Shown: piece after piece, positions 9,640 through 21,949 of the stretch | Position numbering within the stretch: the first letter of the stretch is position 1 | How the letters are laid out: every line of letters begins with the position of its first letter | DNA from: Lithobates sylvaticus | Taxonomy: Eukaryota > Chordata > Amphibia > Anura > Ranidae | Length of the DNA stretch: 64,000 bases | Assembly (NCBI GenBank): GCA_028564925.1 | Contig: CM053031.1 | Coordinates: 163,162,726-163,226,725, forward strand | Direction of reading: 5' to 3' | The notes under the pieces: generated by a model | The model's database searches: none | The model's input: only the letters and a program-made list of their open reading frames with translations | Told to the model about the DNA's origin: nothing | Program-made: the position numbers and the translations under genes

Positions 9640-11983
9640 GAAGATTTCCTTTCCCACTGCCTGGGTTTCTTTTAGCTGTCTCCTAGGTTCTCCAATGGGC
9701 TTTTCTTTTAGGATATTTTCTTCAATAGTGCAAATGTACTTTATTTGATAGATGAATTGAGCTCTGTAATTTCAAAGCCATTGTATCTAATTTTTAGGGA
9801 CTCATTAATGACAGGAATAGTACCACTGGATTGGCGCAGGGCCAATGTGGTGCCTATATTTAAAAAGGGTCAAAGTCTTTACCAAGTAACTATAGACCTG
9901 TTAGTTTAACTTCTATAGTCGGGAAGATACTGGAGAGATTAATAAAAGACCACATAGACGAGTTCTTGCAGGAAAAAAATATTTTAAGCAACAGACAGAA
10001 TGGATTCATGAAAGACAGAAGTTGTCAGACAAACCTGATTTCTTTTTATGAGGAGGTAAGTAAAACCTTGGACAGAGGGGTGGCGGTGGACGGGGTATGC
10101 CGTATATACTCGAGTATAAGCCAACCCGAATATAAGCCGAGTCACCTAATTTTACCACAAAAAACTGGGAAAACCTATTGACTCAAGTATAAGCCTAGGG
10201 TGAGAAATGAGCAGCTACTGTTAGTGGAAAAGAGGGTCAACAATGCCCATTTGCAGCCTCACTGTGCCCATTTGCAGCCATAGGTCCCCCGAACTTCAAA
10301 CTTGGTAGTTAAGGGTTCCTAGATGCCCCCAAGTTGCAATTTGGGGTCTCTGGACCCAAAGGGTCCCAAAATGACACAGCTGCAGATGGACACAGTTGAC
10401 CAAATTTGTATGTATCTGTATGTATTTGTATCTTAAGCCACTTGGTGCTAGGAACACCAAATTTGGATATGTTGTAGTGTTTGTTCCACTGGGGTTGTAC
10501 ACCAGATTTGGGGCTTCTAGCACTAAGTGGCCCCGAGATACGGGGCCCCGAATTTGGTTCAGAAAATGTAATTTTCTGCTGCAGAAAAGTGCTTGACTCC
10601 AGTATAAGCCGAGTGGGGGGCACTTTCAGCACAAAAAAATGTGCTAAAAACTCGGCTTATACTCGAGTATATACGGTACTTGGATTTTGCAAAAGTGTTC
10701 GATACAGTTCTGCACACGCGGATCATGTGTAAGGTAAAGTCTACAGGTTTGGAAATATCAGTTTGTAAATGGATAGAAAACTGGCTAAAAGACAGAATTG
10801 AGAGAGTAGTGGTTAATGATTCTTACTCTGAATGGTCTAAGGTTATCAGTGGTGTACCCCAAGGTTCAGTGCAGGGGCCCTTACTTTTTAATATCTTTAT
10901 AAATTATATTGGGTCTGGGATCAAAAGTAACATTTCCATCTTTGCAGATGACACCAAGCTATGCAGTGGAATAATGTCTTTACAGGATGTCTCCAATTTA
11001 CAAGCCGACCTCAATGCTCTGTCTAATTAGGCGACTATGTGGCAGAGGAGGTTTAATGTTGATAAATGTAAAGTTATGCACTTGGGGGCTAAGAATATGC
11101 ATGCATCATACATACTAGGGGAGTACAACTGGGGGGATCCGTAGTGGAGAAGGATCTGGGGGTTTTGGTAGATCATAAGCTCAATAATAGCATGCAATGC
11201 CAAGCTGCAGTTTCCAAAGCGAGCAAAGTCCTTTCTTGTATTAAGAGAGGTATGGACTCCAGAGAGAGAGATATCATTTTGCCCCTGTTCAAATCATTAG
11301 TAAGACCTCATCTGGAATATGCAGTTCAGTTTTGGGCACAAGTTCTCAAAAAGGATATTGGGGAACTAGAGAAAGTGCAGAGAAGGGTTACCAAACTGAT
11401 AAGAGACATGGTGGAGCTCAGCTATGAGGAAAGATTAGAGGAACTGAATTTATTCACTCTTGATAAGAGGAGAAAAAGGGGGGATATAATCAACATGAGG
11501 GGTCGATATAGTGAACTTGGTGTTGAGTTATTCACTTTACAGTCAACAAAGAGGACAAGGGCCACTCTTTACGTCTAGAGGAAAAGAGATTTAATCTCCA
11601 AATAGGGAAAGGTTTCTTCACAGTAAGAGCTGTGAAAATGTGGAATAGACTCCCTGCAGAGGTGGTTCTGGCCAGCTCAGTAGATTGCTTTAAGAAAGGC
11701 CTGGATTATTTCCTAAATGTACATAATATAATGGGGTACTAACATTTATAGGTAAAGTTGATCCAGGGAAAATCCGATTGCCTCTCGGGGGATCAGGAAG
11801 GAATTTTTTTCCCCTGCTTTAGCAAATTGGATCATGCTCTGCTGGGGTTTTTTCGCCTTCCTCCGGATCAACTGTGGGTATAAAATTGGGTATATGGGAT
11901 TGTATGATATTGTTTTTTGGGGTTTTTTTTTGGGTTGAACTGGATGGACTTGTGTCTTTTTTCAACCTGACTAACTATGTAAC
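9640..11983 (+). mobile_element. CR1-type LINE, 5'-truncated, reverse transcriptase half
   Basis: Frames through this segment give the CR1 reverse transcriptase: FRDSLMTGIVPLDW, then after an insertion AKVFDTVLHTR, SGVPQGSVQGPLLFNIFIN, and the catalytic ISIFADDTKLCSG near 10945, followed by the C-terminal block EKDLGVLVDHKLNNSMQCQA and SLVRPHLEYAVQFW. It ends in the typical 3' UTR (TTGAACTGGATGGACTTGTG) and TATGTAAC at 11983. CR1 elements copy themselves by target-primed reverse transcription. The endonuclease is missing (5' truncation), and the frame is broken by a stop after LNALSN (about 11027), by frame changes around 11110-11140 and near 11570, and by the element at 10100-10676. The copy is inactive and moderately old. 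Confidence 0.85.
10100..10676. mobile_element. DNA element with 23-bp perfect inverted ends, inserted in the CR1
   Basis: The ends are CCGTATATACTCGAGTATAA plus GCC on the left and their exact complement on the right. The end sequence is itself palindromic around CTCGAG. A second, internal copy of the motif (GAATATAAGCCGAG, 10128 on) follows each end. TA stands at both outer edges (left flank GGGGTA, right flank TACTTGG), which would suit a Tc1/mariner-type target, but the pre-insertion codon is not restored cleanly. No coding capacity. Family not named. Confidence 0.7.
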
Positions 11984-12946
11984 ATGAAGTGACAATCTCT
12001 TCTTCAGCGAACTATTATTATGTTGTGGGTCTGCTACACACACCTTGTTTTTGTTGTTAATGTATGTAATGCATTACTGACAAAAATATTCATAATTTTC
12101 TGCACCATGAATGAATTTTGTGGAGTCATGAAAATGGCGTGATTGTGGCTAATTATAAAGCACTGTGGGAGTTACTTACTCAAGGAAATTCCACTTTGCA
12201 CTCCAAGTGCACATGGAACTGCACTGAAACTGCACTTGTACTGCAAAGTGGATTTGCCTTTAGTAAATAACCCCCATTGCCACTGTAAACACCAATTTTT
12301 ACTCCAAAAACTGCTTTTGTTCATTGAAAAAAGAAGCCACACATTGTTGAGTCGAATTTTTTTTACTCAAAGCACATTGACATGTGCGTTTAGAAAAGTG
12401 TTTTTGAACAAACCAACATCTTTGGTGTATAACATTATTTTTTGTCACATTAATTAGAAATAGCCTTTTTTGGTTAAACAGGCATGTTTCAAAGCATAAC
12501 ATACAACTCAAGAACTTACAAAGTTCAACTTTGACAAAGTGAAGGCAATATCAGACATGAGTATGTCCAAACTGTGTTGATATTGCCTTCCTCAGGTGGG
12601 GTGATGTCATCCCTGTAAAAGCCAAATTTTGAAGATGCACACAAATTGGTATTTAAACTGGGGGATTTCCTTCCTGATCCCATGCCTAATGTCAACATAT
12701 GCTAGCTCCCATCATGGGGGATCAATGGATGTGTTTTGGGGGGTGCAACCCCTTCCTCTCAGCTACTTTAGTTGGGAGGAAGGGGTTGCACCCACAAAAC
12801 GTGTACATTGATATCCCCTGATGGCAGATAGCACATGTTGACACACTGTGTGTATCTTCAAAATTTGGCTTTTAAAATACTTTTATAAAATAAATTTTTT
12901 TAAAAACAAAAATACACGAAAAAAATGGGTTACATTTTTGTGTGTT
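11984..12946. other. Harbinger intergenic region with three foldbacks
   Basis: No gene seen. Foldbacks: 12176-12266 (36-bp imperfect arms with CCACTTTGCA/TGCAAAGTGG), 12541-12553 with 12578-12590 (13-bp perfect arms, GAAGGCAATATCA), and 12617-12642 with 12848-12873 (26-bp arms, one mismatch). The last encloses a perfect 18-bp hairpin at 12741-12758 with 12776-12793. These are probably short foldback elements lying between the converging transposase and Myb-like genes. Confidence 0.6.
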
Positions 12947-13113
12947 TTAGATTCTCCCTAAAACATCAATGATGTTCTTCATTTTTTGTTGAACATCATT
13001 GATGTTTTGCTTTAGATTTTCTAAATCGCGATTGCACCCCATTCTCTCCCCGATGAGGATCTAGGCACTTTCACTGGTGAAATGAGATTCTTCTTCCACA
13101 ACATCCACATCAC
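12947..13113 (-). pseudogene. Myb/SANT-like Harbinger accessory gene, last exon
   Basis: On the minus strand TTTATTTCAG (acceptor at 13114-13115) precedes GDVDVVEEESHFTSESA, a TAG stop, then ILIGERMGCNRDLENLKQ, NINDVQQKMKNIIDVLGRI and a final TAA at 12947. The TAG most likely replaces a CAG. The coiled-coil-like tail is what I expect at the C-terminus of PIF/Harbinger Myb-like proteins, which partner the transposase and carry it to the nucleus and the DNA ends. It pairs with exons at 20687-20819 and 21950-22646. Confidence 0.7.
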
Positions 13114-13362
13114 CTGAAATAAAAAAACAAAAAAACAAACACACCGTGTATTATAAATATGCAGGAACATGGCAGGATGAGGACGTGAGGACGTGAGATG
13201 CCTCATAGAGGGAGGGGCCTGATCGCGGAGACGGTGGACTGCACGAGGAGACCCAGGAGGGAAGCCTGCTGAGTGAGAAACATCGGTACCCCTCGCATGA
13301 AGACCCACTCTGTGGAAAGCCGCCGCGCACATTACAGCCAGGCGTAGCAGCAGACCTCTGCT

Positions 13363-13583
13363 TACCCTGTTTCCCCCAAAATAAGACCTAGCGTGATTGT
13401 CGGTGATGGCTGCAATATAAGCCCTACCCACCAAATAAGCCCTACCCTGTTTCCCCGAAAATAAGCCCTACCCTGAAAACAAGACCTACAAGGACTTTAA
13501 CTAGGGCTTATTTGGGGGGTAGGGCTTATATTGCAGCCTTCACCGACAATCACGCTAGGTCTTATTTTCGGGGAAACAGGGTA
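13363..13583. mobile_element. Foldback MITE with 67-bp inverted repeats in the L1-1 leader
   Basis: Outer arms begin TACCCTGTTTCCCC and run about 67 bp with about two differences; the right arm is the reverse complement. The middle holds further copies of CCCTGTTTCCCCGAAAATAA and AAGCCCTACCC. TA flanks both sides. No coding sequence. Family not assigned. Confidence 0.75.
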
Positions 13584-15505
13584 GGTCCAGCGGAATGCAT
13601 GGAGACCGAAGATATCGGCTGTCCGCTCCCGCACCAGACCACTCGATGTAGGCTTGTTCCGGACCCAATCCAAGGTCTGTAGAGACAGACATCCGACCGC
13701 GTTAAGGAAAACAGCCAGAAGCCAGATTATGAGAAAGCATCACGAGAAGCAAAGGTAATCTGAAGGGCTGGAAAAGCAAGGGGAAGGATCGGTGTTATTA
13801 GTGGACGGAACGGCAGAGCGGAGCAGGTACAAGGTACCGTGGTATCGATACAGCTATTTCGAGTTTACATCGCTACACACCCACATCTATGCTGACTTTC
13901 TTGTTCATACGAGGCAAAAAAAGTAAAGTATGTGATTTATTATTTGGCAGTAATCTGATACTTTACCAGCAAGTTAATTATGTCTGAAAATAACAGGATA
14001 CTCTGAACATGTATCAAGGAGAATGTGTTTATCAGCTGATTAAATCAAAGTAATTATTGAATGACTGACTGGTTATAGCTGCTACATCTGTTACTTCAAA
14101 CTAACAAATTTTCTAGAGGCAGAGGAGATAAGGAGAATCTGATTACCAGCTGACCAAACTGAAACAAATCTTGAATAACTGAATGATTGGTTACAACTGC
14201 CGTGTCTATTTGTTAAAACAGGTAAGAACAAGGGACTGTTATATCCATACCGTTGCTCTGAGTCCATACTGTTATATATTTACATCTACTCTTTGTTCTC
14301 GTGTACAAGGGAAAGGAGGGAAGCATATGATTATTATTACATGGCAGTAAACCTGAGTTTTTACCAGCAAGTTATTTATGATTGCAAAAATTCCAGGATA
14401 TTTTCAACACATATTAAGGAGAATAAGATCACCTGTTGATTAAACTGAAATAAGTACTGAAATACTGATTGACTAGCTACAACTGCTACATTTATTTGTC
14501 AATTAAATCTAACAGATTTCCTAGAACCAGAGGAGACAAGGAGATAAAGGGAGATAAAGCAGAAGGGAAAATTGCTGTTTTTTCTTTTTTTTCAGTACAT
14601 AAAGTATACAAAGCCAATATACTAACGCTCTCTACCTGCTTGGTTCTGTTTTGAAATTTTTGTTTTTCTCTACTCTCGGTTTTGCCTTGTATCTTTGCCT
14701 TCCTCTCATGGGAATTAAAACTGAGGATTTGAGAATATAAAAGTCACTCTGGTGTATAGAACCTGGTCAGGTCATATAAGTCTAATGGTGGAAAAGGAGA
14801 CTGAAGGAGAAAATACAAAATTGAAGACTGCTAAACTGTTTAAAATGTTTTGGATGGTTCTTAAATGAGATATTTTGATACCTTTATACAAGGCTTTATA
14901 AATGTTGAAATCTATACTTGGGTGGTCTTAAGTGAAGGAAAAGGGGAAAAGGAAAGAGAACAAGGTGGGCTAAGTGCCCGGAGGTAGAGTCCCAGGAAGG
15001 GCAGTGATAATATACCCCTGTAGCACCTCTTAATACTAGCACATCAGTACATTTTGTGATTTTTCCCCCTCCCCCCCCTTTTTTTTTTCTCTTGGAGTTG
15101 CTCTAGATTTTTGCTCTGGGATTTTTCCCTGCTAAATTCTTTGATAGCAGGTTATACAGGTATTGGGACTGGTTAGAAATAAATACAAGGGTGGTACAAT
15201 AATAAGACAGCAACGATCATGATACTGTGAAGAACTAGAAGATATAAAGCTGGGGAAATGTAAAATCAGAAGTAAAAAGACTAACATGAAAGGGAGGACC
15301 ACGAAAGGAGGTGACCCCAAAACCCCCAAAGAAAAAGGGAATACAAGTACAATTAAACAATACATGGTAAAAGGATCAAGTCCTAAAAGCCCGGGACCTG
15401 AAAAACAACAATCTGGGAAACAAAGAACCTACTAAAAAGAAAGGAGACAGTTCTGACCTCTCCAGAGAAGATACTTGCATAGAAAGTGAAGCAGAGATTA
15501 GTAGG

Positions 15506-16239
15506 ATGGAAGAACTGAATGCAGGGGCACAAATTCCAACAAAGACAGAAATGGAAGAGATGTTATCTAGATTAGAAAACTCAATTAAAGGGGAAATGAC
15601 GGCGCTACGAGTGGATCTGGGGCACCTGCTGATACGAGTGGAAGATATGGAGAAGAAAACAGATAATCAAGCACAGGAACTCCTCAAGATAAAAGAACAA
15701 GTAAGATTAATCAAAATAAATCAGAGGAGAATCCTTTATAAATTAGAGGATCAAGAAAATCAAAACAGAAGACAGAATTTGAGAATACGAGGTCTCCCAG
15801 AGGAAAATGGCGAAGATCTGAGGAAAATTATGAACTTGATATGCAGACCCCTATTGAACAAAGGGTCAGATGAGTGTTTGAAATTCGACAGAATCCATAG
15901 GATTAGGAAACCCCAAAATATATCAGCAGATAGCCCCAGAGACATTATAGCCAGATTTCAGAATTATGAAGAGAAGGCGGAAATTTGGAGCAACCTGAGG
16001 AAAAACCCCTATTGAAGTATAAAGAAACGGACCTCCAAGTTTTCATGGACCCTGCCCCAGAAACATTAGCTAGAAGACGATTCCTTAAACCACTTTTGGA
16101 ACAAATGCGAACAGTAAACATCAAGTATAATTGGGGATTTCCAGCATGTTTGATAGCCCATAAGGACGGCAGATCCGCAAGACTAAGGTTCCCAGAAGAA
16201 ATACAGGAATTTTGCAGTAGTTGGACTTACAAGTCATAG
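15506..16239 (+). pseudogene. L1-1 ORF1 protein (nucleic-acid chaperone), frameshifted
   Basis: Residues 1-170 begin MEELNAGAQIPTKTEMEEML and form a long heptad-rich coiled coil up to about residue 85, then RRQNLRIRGLPEENG and FDRIHRIRKPQ, the RRM-like core of LINE-1 ORF1 proteins. The frame shifts near 16005 and continues as TDLQVFMDPAPETLARRRFL and the C-terminal domain to SSWTYKS. ORF1p trimers coat the element's RNA in the cytoplasm. Length (about 245 codons in two frames) is near normal. Confidence 0.8.
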
Positions 16240-16899
16240 AAATACCAGAATGGGCAGAGAAAGAAAGTTTAGAATAGAAACGTGGCTACCAGGGATTTCC
16301 TTGGGAAAATTCTCTCCTCCCCCCCCCCTTTTTTTTCTCCTCCGGTGGGGATGGGAAGAGAGAAGATATAGTGCAGATAGATTTACCTCTTTGTATTTAG
16401 GGGGGTTGGTCTATTAGAGATGGGTGATGGGGGGATGGGCCTGTTATTACATGATGGCCAGGAGGCCCCCCAAGCATCATTAACAAAAGGTGGTCAAATG
16501 AAAGAGGGTAGGGGAGGTACCTGGCCTGGGCCGTGAGGTGATACACTTGAAATGGCCTAAGAAGGTGAAGCGTGAGAGTTGGCGTGGCAGGGAGTAGAAG
16601 GGAGGAATAGAGGGATGGATTGGAGGTGGGTGGCCCTGTGGTTTATCCTTGCACTCCCGGTCTGCACTCCCCCCTCCCTTGTAAAGGGGGAGGGGACAGC
16701 GGATGGGAATCGGGATCAGAGTCGCACCTCTAGGATGGAAGACCAGGGGTGGAAATGAAGTGCAGATCCACCTATGGGCTTGAGGCCAGAGGTGGCCCGG
16801 AAGGGGAAGGGAAGAAGGGATAGATGGGGAGGTCGGGGCGAGGGTGGGGGGGTAGGGATACCCCTTTGTCAGATGTAATAGCTAATATTAGGGGGAAAA

Positions 16900-19800
16900 A
16901 TAACTACGTTTTTGACAAACAATGTTCGCGGACTGAATACCCCAGCCAAAAGACATAAAATCCTTGGAGAATTAAAACATTATGGGGCAGTTGTGTTCCT
17001 GCAGGAGACACATCTCCTGCAGGACACAAATGTCAAATTATTCTCCAGGAATTTTCCATTGTGGTACTATGCAGATTGAACCACAAAGAAAGCTAAAGGG
17101 GTGGCAATTGGATTCGCCACAGGGACACGGTTTAAACTAGAAGAAAGGGTGACGGACCCCGATGGCAGATACCTCTTTCTCAGGGGCTGCTTAGGAGAAA
17201 TGGAATGTACACTTGCAAGTATATATGCCCCTAATAAGAACCCAATGAACTTCATGAGAGGAATTTTGGGAAAACTCATGGAATTCAGGAAAGGTAGTGT
17301 TATACTAGCAGGAGATTTAAATTTGTGTATGGATCCTGGAATAGACAGTACGTCCACTGGGGATAGGAAGTAGAATTTTGAAATTATTTAAACAGAAAAT
17401 GTACCAACATCAGTTACTTGATGTGTGGAGAATTATGCATCCTAAAATACGGGATTACACATTCTTATCCCCTGTGCACGAGAATAGACTACATATTGGT
17501 AGATCATAAAGCCTTGGAGAGGGTAACCGAATCAGATATAGGAATATCAACACTGTCTGATCATTCCCCCGTGTCTATGAAAATGAAGCTAATGGGAGTT
17601 CAAAGACCACCATATAACTGGCGATTAAATGAGGCACTCTTAGAAGGCAAAAAGGAAGAAGAGGTAGTACGAAAGGAAATAGAACATTATTTTTTGACAA
17701 ATTAAATATCGAATGCGATATTATGGGAGGCGCATAAGGCCTACATCCGGGGTATTCTTATCTCTATAGGGGCGGGGATAAAAAAAGGAGGGAACTAGAA
17801 ATATGAACTCTCTGATAGAGGAGATATATCAGTTAGAACAAACTCACAAAAAGTTTAAAGGACAACATCAGGAAACTTTTCACCTACTGGTAACAAAAAG
17901 AGAAGAATTAAAAGATCTTATGACACAAGACACGAAAAGAACATTCAATAGAGTACTGAAAGTTAAATACCTCTGGGGGAATAAACCTAGTAAGCATCTC
18001 GCCAGGAAGTTAAAAAAGGAAAAATCAAAAAACGACATAGAAAAGATTCAAAATAAACACGGGGGAGTGGTTTATAAAACAAAAGAGGTAGCAGAAGTAT
18101 TTCGGAACTATTATGGGGCATTATATGCAGTTAATAAGGATCGGCCGGATAAAGATAAAGCAAGTAAAATAAAACATTTTTTGGATAGGGCAGGAATCCC
18201 CCAAATATCAGAAAGTGACAGGGACATGCTTGAAAAATCTATAACTGAAGAGGAAATTAATAAAGCTCTACAAGAAACTGCCTCGGGGAAAAGCCCTGGA
18301 CCTGACGGGTTTTCGATCCTTTAATTAAATAAATATAAGGAGATCCTAGTACCAAGGCTAGCCCAATATATGAATGGACTTGGTACGGACTATGAAATGA
18401 GTAGAGAGGCACAGGCAGCATCGATTACGCTAATACTAAAGGAGGGGAAGGACGCAACAAGTTGTTCAAGCTATCGACCAATATCCTTGCTCAATACCGA
18501 TATAAAATTATATGCAAAGGTCCTGGCAAATAGGTTGAAAGATCAGATGAAAATTTTAGTTAATCCTGACCAGGTTGGGTTTATCCCTGGGAGAGAAGGG
18601 AGGGACAATGGAGTGAGAACGTTGCTCCTCCTCCAGGAAATTAAAGAAAGTGGGTCCCCAGGTCTATTCCTGTCAATTGATGCTGAAAAAGCATTTGACA
18701 GGGTAGACTGGGGACTCATGATAAAAACATTAGAATACATGGGATTGGGCTTAAAGATGATCCAACGGATCAAAGCTTTATATAGGCAACCGACCGCAAC
18801 TATAAAAATTAGGATAACAATGCCAAATTTACTTAAAATCCTAAAACAATATGGAGAAATATCACATTTTAAAATCAACCTGAATAAATCAGAGATCCTG
18901 AATATAAACTTAAATAAACAAGAGGCACAAAATCTGCAAATGGAATTTCAGTTTCCTTGGAGGAAGGAGGGACTAAAGTATTTGAGAGTGAAGTTGGCGA
19001 ATTCATTAGGAAAAATATATAAAGAAAATTACATCCCCCTACTAGATGAAATAAGAACTGAAATAAAAAAAATATAATTTAGATCCCTCTCCTGAATAGG
19101 GCGAATAAATACAGTAAAGATGGTTTTACTGCCAAAGATTACTTATAAGTTTCAAATGTTGCCTATCGCCTTGCCACACCACTTTTTTCAAGTCTTAAAA
19201 GCAATGATAATGAGATACGTCTGGCAAAATAAAAAACCCAGAGACTCATTTGCTATACTGAAACAGGGGAAAAATCAAGGTGGGTTAGCGATACCTGATA
19301 TTAGAAAATATTATTACGCTGTGGTTTTATCACGTGTTGTAGAATGTGCAAGGGAAAAAAGTGAAAAGCAATGGGTTAAAATAGAAAATAACACTAGTGG
19401 AGCACAATTGAGGAAGGTAATATGGAATCCCCCACAATACAGGGGTTTAGGTGAACATACACATGGGATAACAAGACACGCACTTAAAATATGGGATTGG
19501 GCTCACAAGCAGTTTAAATGGAAATATAATTCACCTTTAATTTTTTTAAAAGAGAGCGATTACTTTTTGCCTGGGAAAAGGGATATAGGAGGAAATTGGG
19601 TTAAGGAAAATACACAATTAAAAGATATATTTAATAATGGGAAAATAAACACATTTGAGTTACAACAAAACACGGATTTAATGGTAATAAACGAATGGCG
19701 CTACCTCCAGTTGAAACATTTTGTAGAGAACTTACCTCAACCTATAAGAGCAGGGGATGATTTAACATCATTTGAACGAATATGTTCGGAAGGAGGAGTA

Positions 19801-20466
19801 AAAAAGGATATTTCACGGTTATATAAGATGCTATTAGCAGCTGAGGAACTGGAGGTACCGCCATTCTTTAAAAACTGGGGTAATGAATTGGGATCACATG
19901 AATATAAACACAAGATAAGGAAAATTCTGAAACTAATACACAGCTCGGCTACAGATACTAGAACAGCAGAGATGAACTATAAGTGCATGGCAAGGTGGTA
20001 CGTAACACCAGATAAACTGAGTAAATACCGATCAGAAAAATCTAATGAGTGCTGGAGAGGATGTAGGGCAGTGGGAACAATGGTCCACCTGTGGTGGAAT
20101 TGCTCAAAAATCAAAGAATATTGGAAAGGAATTCTGCAGTTGATCAAGGAAATAAATGGAGAAACTATACCTGAAGACCTGTGGATATGTTTATTCCACG
20201 GTATAGAGGGATCAGTAAAACAATATAAAAAAACATTAACTCCCCATATGCTTAATGCAGCAAAATGCCTTATCCCCAAAAGATGGCAGGAAGAAGAAAG
20301 CCCCAAAATGATAGATTGGGTCTGGGCGATAGATGAAACGTACCAATTAGAGAGTCTGAGATGTAGTGGGGAAGAAGGAAAGGAGGAAATAATGGACAAA
20401 TGGGAATGTTGGCAGGAATTTAAAAAGACGTGGAGATATGTCAAAATTATAACCTTAAAAGAGTAA
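16900..20466 (+). pseudogene. L1-1 ORF2: endonuclease and reverse transcriptase, catalytic core excised
   Basis: Order along the sequence: APE-type endonuclease from NNVRGLNTPAKR (about 16925) with QETHLL, ILAGDLNLCMDPG (about 17309) and STLSDHSPVSM; a linker; reverse transcriptase with SGKSPGPDGFS (about 18280), SYRPISLLNTDIKLYAKVLA and LSIDAEKAFDRVDWG (about 18675); then KALYRQPTATIKIRI is joined in frame to TMPNLLKILKQYG at about 18815. About 75 residues expected between these, including the G-RQGCPLSP block and the [FY]ADD motif, are missing without loss of frame. The 448-residue C-terminal part (19120-20466) is open and includes HLWWNCSKIKEYW. Other breaks include a TGA near 17078, a frame change near 17370, a stop near 18322 and a short break near 19076-19120. 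Confidence 0.85.
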
Positions 20467-20686
20467 GATATTAGAGAACGAAAACATTTAGAAGGGAAAA
20501 TGACGAGAGGTGGGAGGGGAGGGGGGAGAGGGAAGGGGGATCAATGTATTGTTCGAAAATCATGTTGCAAATGTTATTTGTTTTTTAAATGTGAAAATTT
20601 GAAATTAATAAATAAATAAATAAAAAAATAAAAAAAAATATGCAGGAACAGATATCTTACCTGAAATTTTGGTCTCAGACACTCAC

Positions 20687-20819
20687 CTGTTGTGGTGACA
20701 ATTTTGCACACTTCCAAAACCTTTCCCTCCTCATCCTCTGCTTGTGTTTTGGTGACTTCCCCTTCTTTCAGAGGTGGGGGGGTCCCTGGTGTCCTCAGAC
20801 GTCCCGAGCCTTTTCTCCC
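20687..20819 (-). pseudogene. Myb/SANT-like Harbinger accessory gene, middle exon
   Basis: On the minus strand TTCACATAG (acceptor ending at 20820) precedes a 133-base exon that reads RLRTPGTPPPLKEGEVTKTQ and AEDEEGKVLEVCKIVTTTG and ends at a donor GTGAGT (20681-20686). The charged, proline-rich content fits the linker of Myb-like proteins of this transposon family. L1-1 lies in the next intron. Confidence 0.65.
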
Positions 20820-20942
20820 CTATGTGAATAAAAAAAAGGTATACTTAGCACACAGATATTGGAGGGCAGAAATAGGAATATGAAACATTGCTTGCTTACA
20901 ATTGTCTGTTTTGGCAGAGTTCCAAGCTGAAGACATTTTTAT

Positions 20943-21525
20943 TTAAAGCGGTTCTGCACACATTTCATTTAGTAAATCTCTTTGCCTTCCAAATCAGGCA
21001 AAGAGTACTAAATGAAGTGTGTTTTTTTTTTACACTTACATTGTAATCGCTGGCTTCCTTTCCTCTGTCTCTGCGGCGGTGGGCGGGGTCTCTGCGTCGA
21101 TTGTCGTCACGCCGCACTGTCTCCTGGGATCTGGTGTCATTGATCCCAGGAGTCAGTGCGGACATCTTCCGAAATCTCGCGAGATTTCGGACACATCTTC
21201 CGAAATCTCGCGAGATGTCGACAGATGTGCCGACATCTCGCGAGATTTTGGAGAACGTAAGCTGCACTTTGCCGTTACTGCGCACGCGCGAGCTCGGCGC
21301 AGTAACGGCGGTGCATGCTGGGCCATCTAAAGTGCCTGTGGGGTTTCACATGCCCACAGGCAAGATGGCACCCAGCAAGAAACAGTTATATAAATTATTT
21401 TATAGGAGGAAAACCGGCAGCAATCAATTAGGAAGATGGAACACGTGAGTCCCCCAATTTACCTCCTAATCCTTTGCATTGCATTAAAAAAAAAAAAAAC
21501 AACACACAGTGCAGAACCGCTTTAA
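20943..21525. mobile_element. TTAA-flanked MITE with 13-bp inverted ends and CGCG palindromes
   Basis: TTAA is at both edges (20943-20946 and 21522-21525). The inverted ends read AGCGGTTCTGCAC and its exact complement. The middle holds three TCTCGCGAGA palindromes (21175, 21206, 21236) and a CATGCCCACAGGCA block. No coding sequence. The family is different from the AT-rich TTAA element at 8399. It lies in a Myb-like gene intron. Confidence 0.75.
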
Positions 21526-21949
21526 TTTTCAATGCTGGAATACTTCCCTTTTTTGTACACATTTCACACATGGAGGCATCCCTAGTACCCTGTGTGGGAC
21601 ACTCTAAAGAGTTTGATTCTGGTGTCCCACACTAGTGCTCCTGTGTCCATATGTGTAAACAGCTGCTGAGTGTCCTCTCCTTACACTGAATCAAGTTTGA
21701 ATTTCATTCTAGTTACAAACCCATCTAGACAACAAACTTATTTTAATACAAATAGGCATGAACAAATGTAGTTAACCTGTATCTGCCTAAAACATCTTAT
21801 AAGTGGGCGAACAAACAATGTTTCCTACAACGATTACTGTGCCCATGAACATGAAAGGTGCCATTTTAAAATGTACAACAGTAAAGAAAAGCACATGGAG
21901 CAGCACAAACGTTAAGAAGACGAATAGGAGCACAAGACAAAATACTTAC
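21526..21949. other. Intron of the Myb-like gene
   Basis: Nothing recognisable apart from the donor GTAAGT at 21944-21949 on the minus strand. Confidence 0.5.

Larger units (their letters stand above)
13170..20637 (+). mobile_element. L1/Tx1-like LINE (L1-1), near full length, 15-bp target duplication
   Basis: The element sits between two copies of AAATATGCAGGAACA (13155-13169 and 20636-20650) and ends in an A-rich tail (AATAAATAAATAAA). It contains a long 5' leader (13170-15505), ORF1 (15506-16239), a G-rich inter-ORF spacer (16240-16899) and ORF2 (16900-20466). It landed inside the Myb-like gene's intron, in the opposite orientation. A MITE-like foldback lies in its leader. It is damaged at several places and lacks the reverse transcriptase active site. 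Confidence 0.85.

Noticed and set aside
13021-13434. 137-codon minus-strand frame as a gene
   Set aside because: Only its lower end overlaps the Myb-like exon, in a different frame; the rest lies in L1-1 leader and MITE sequence.
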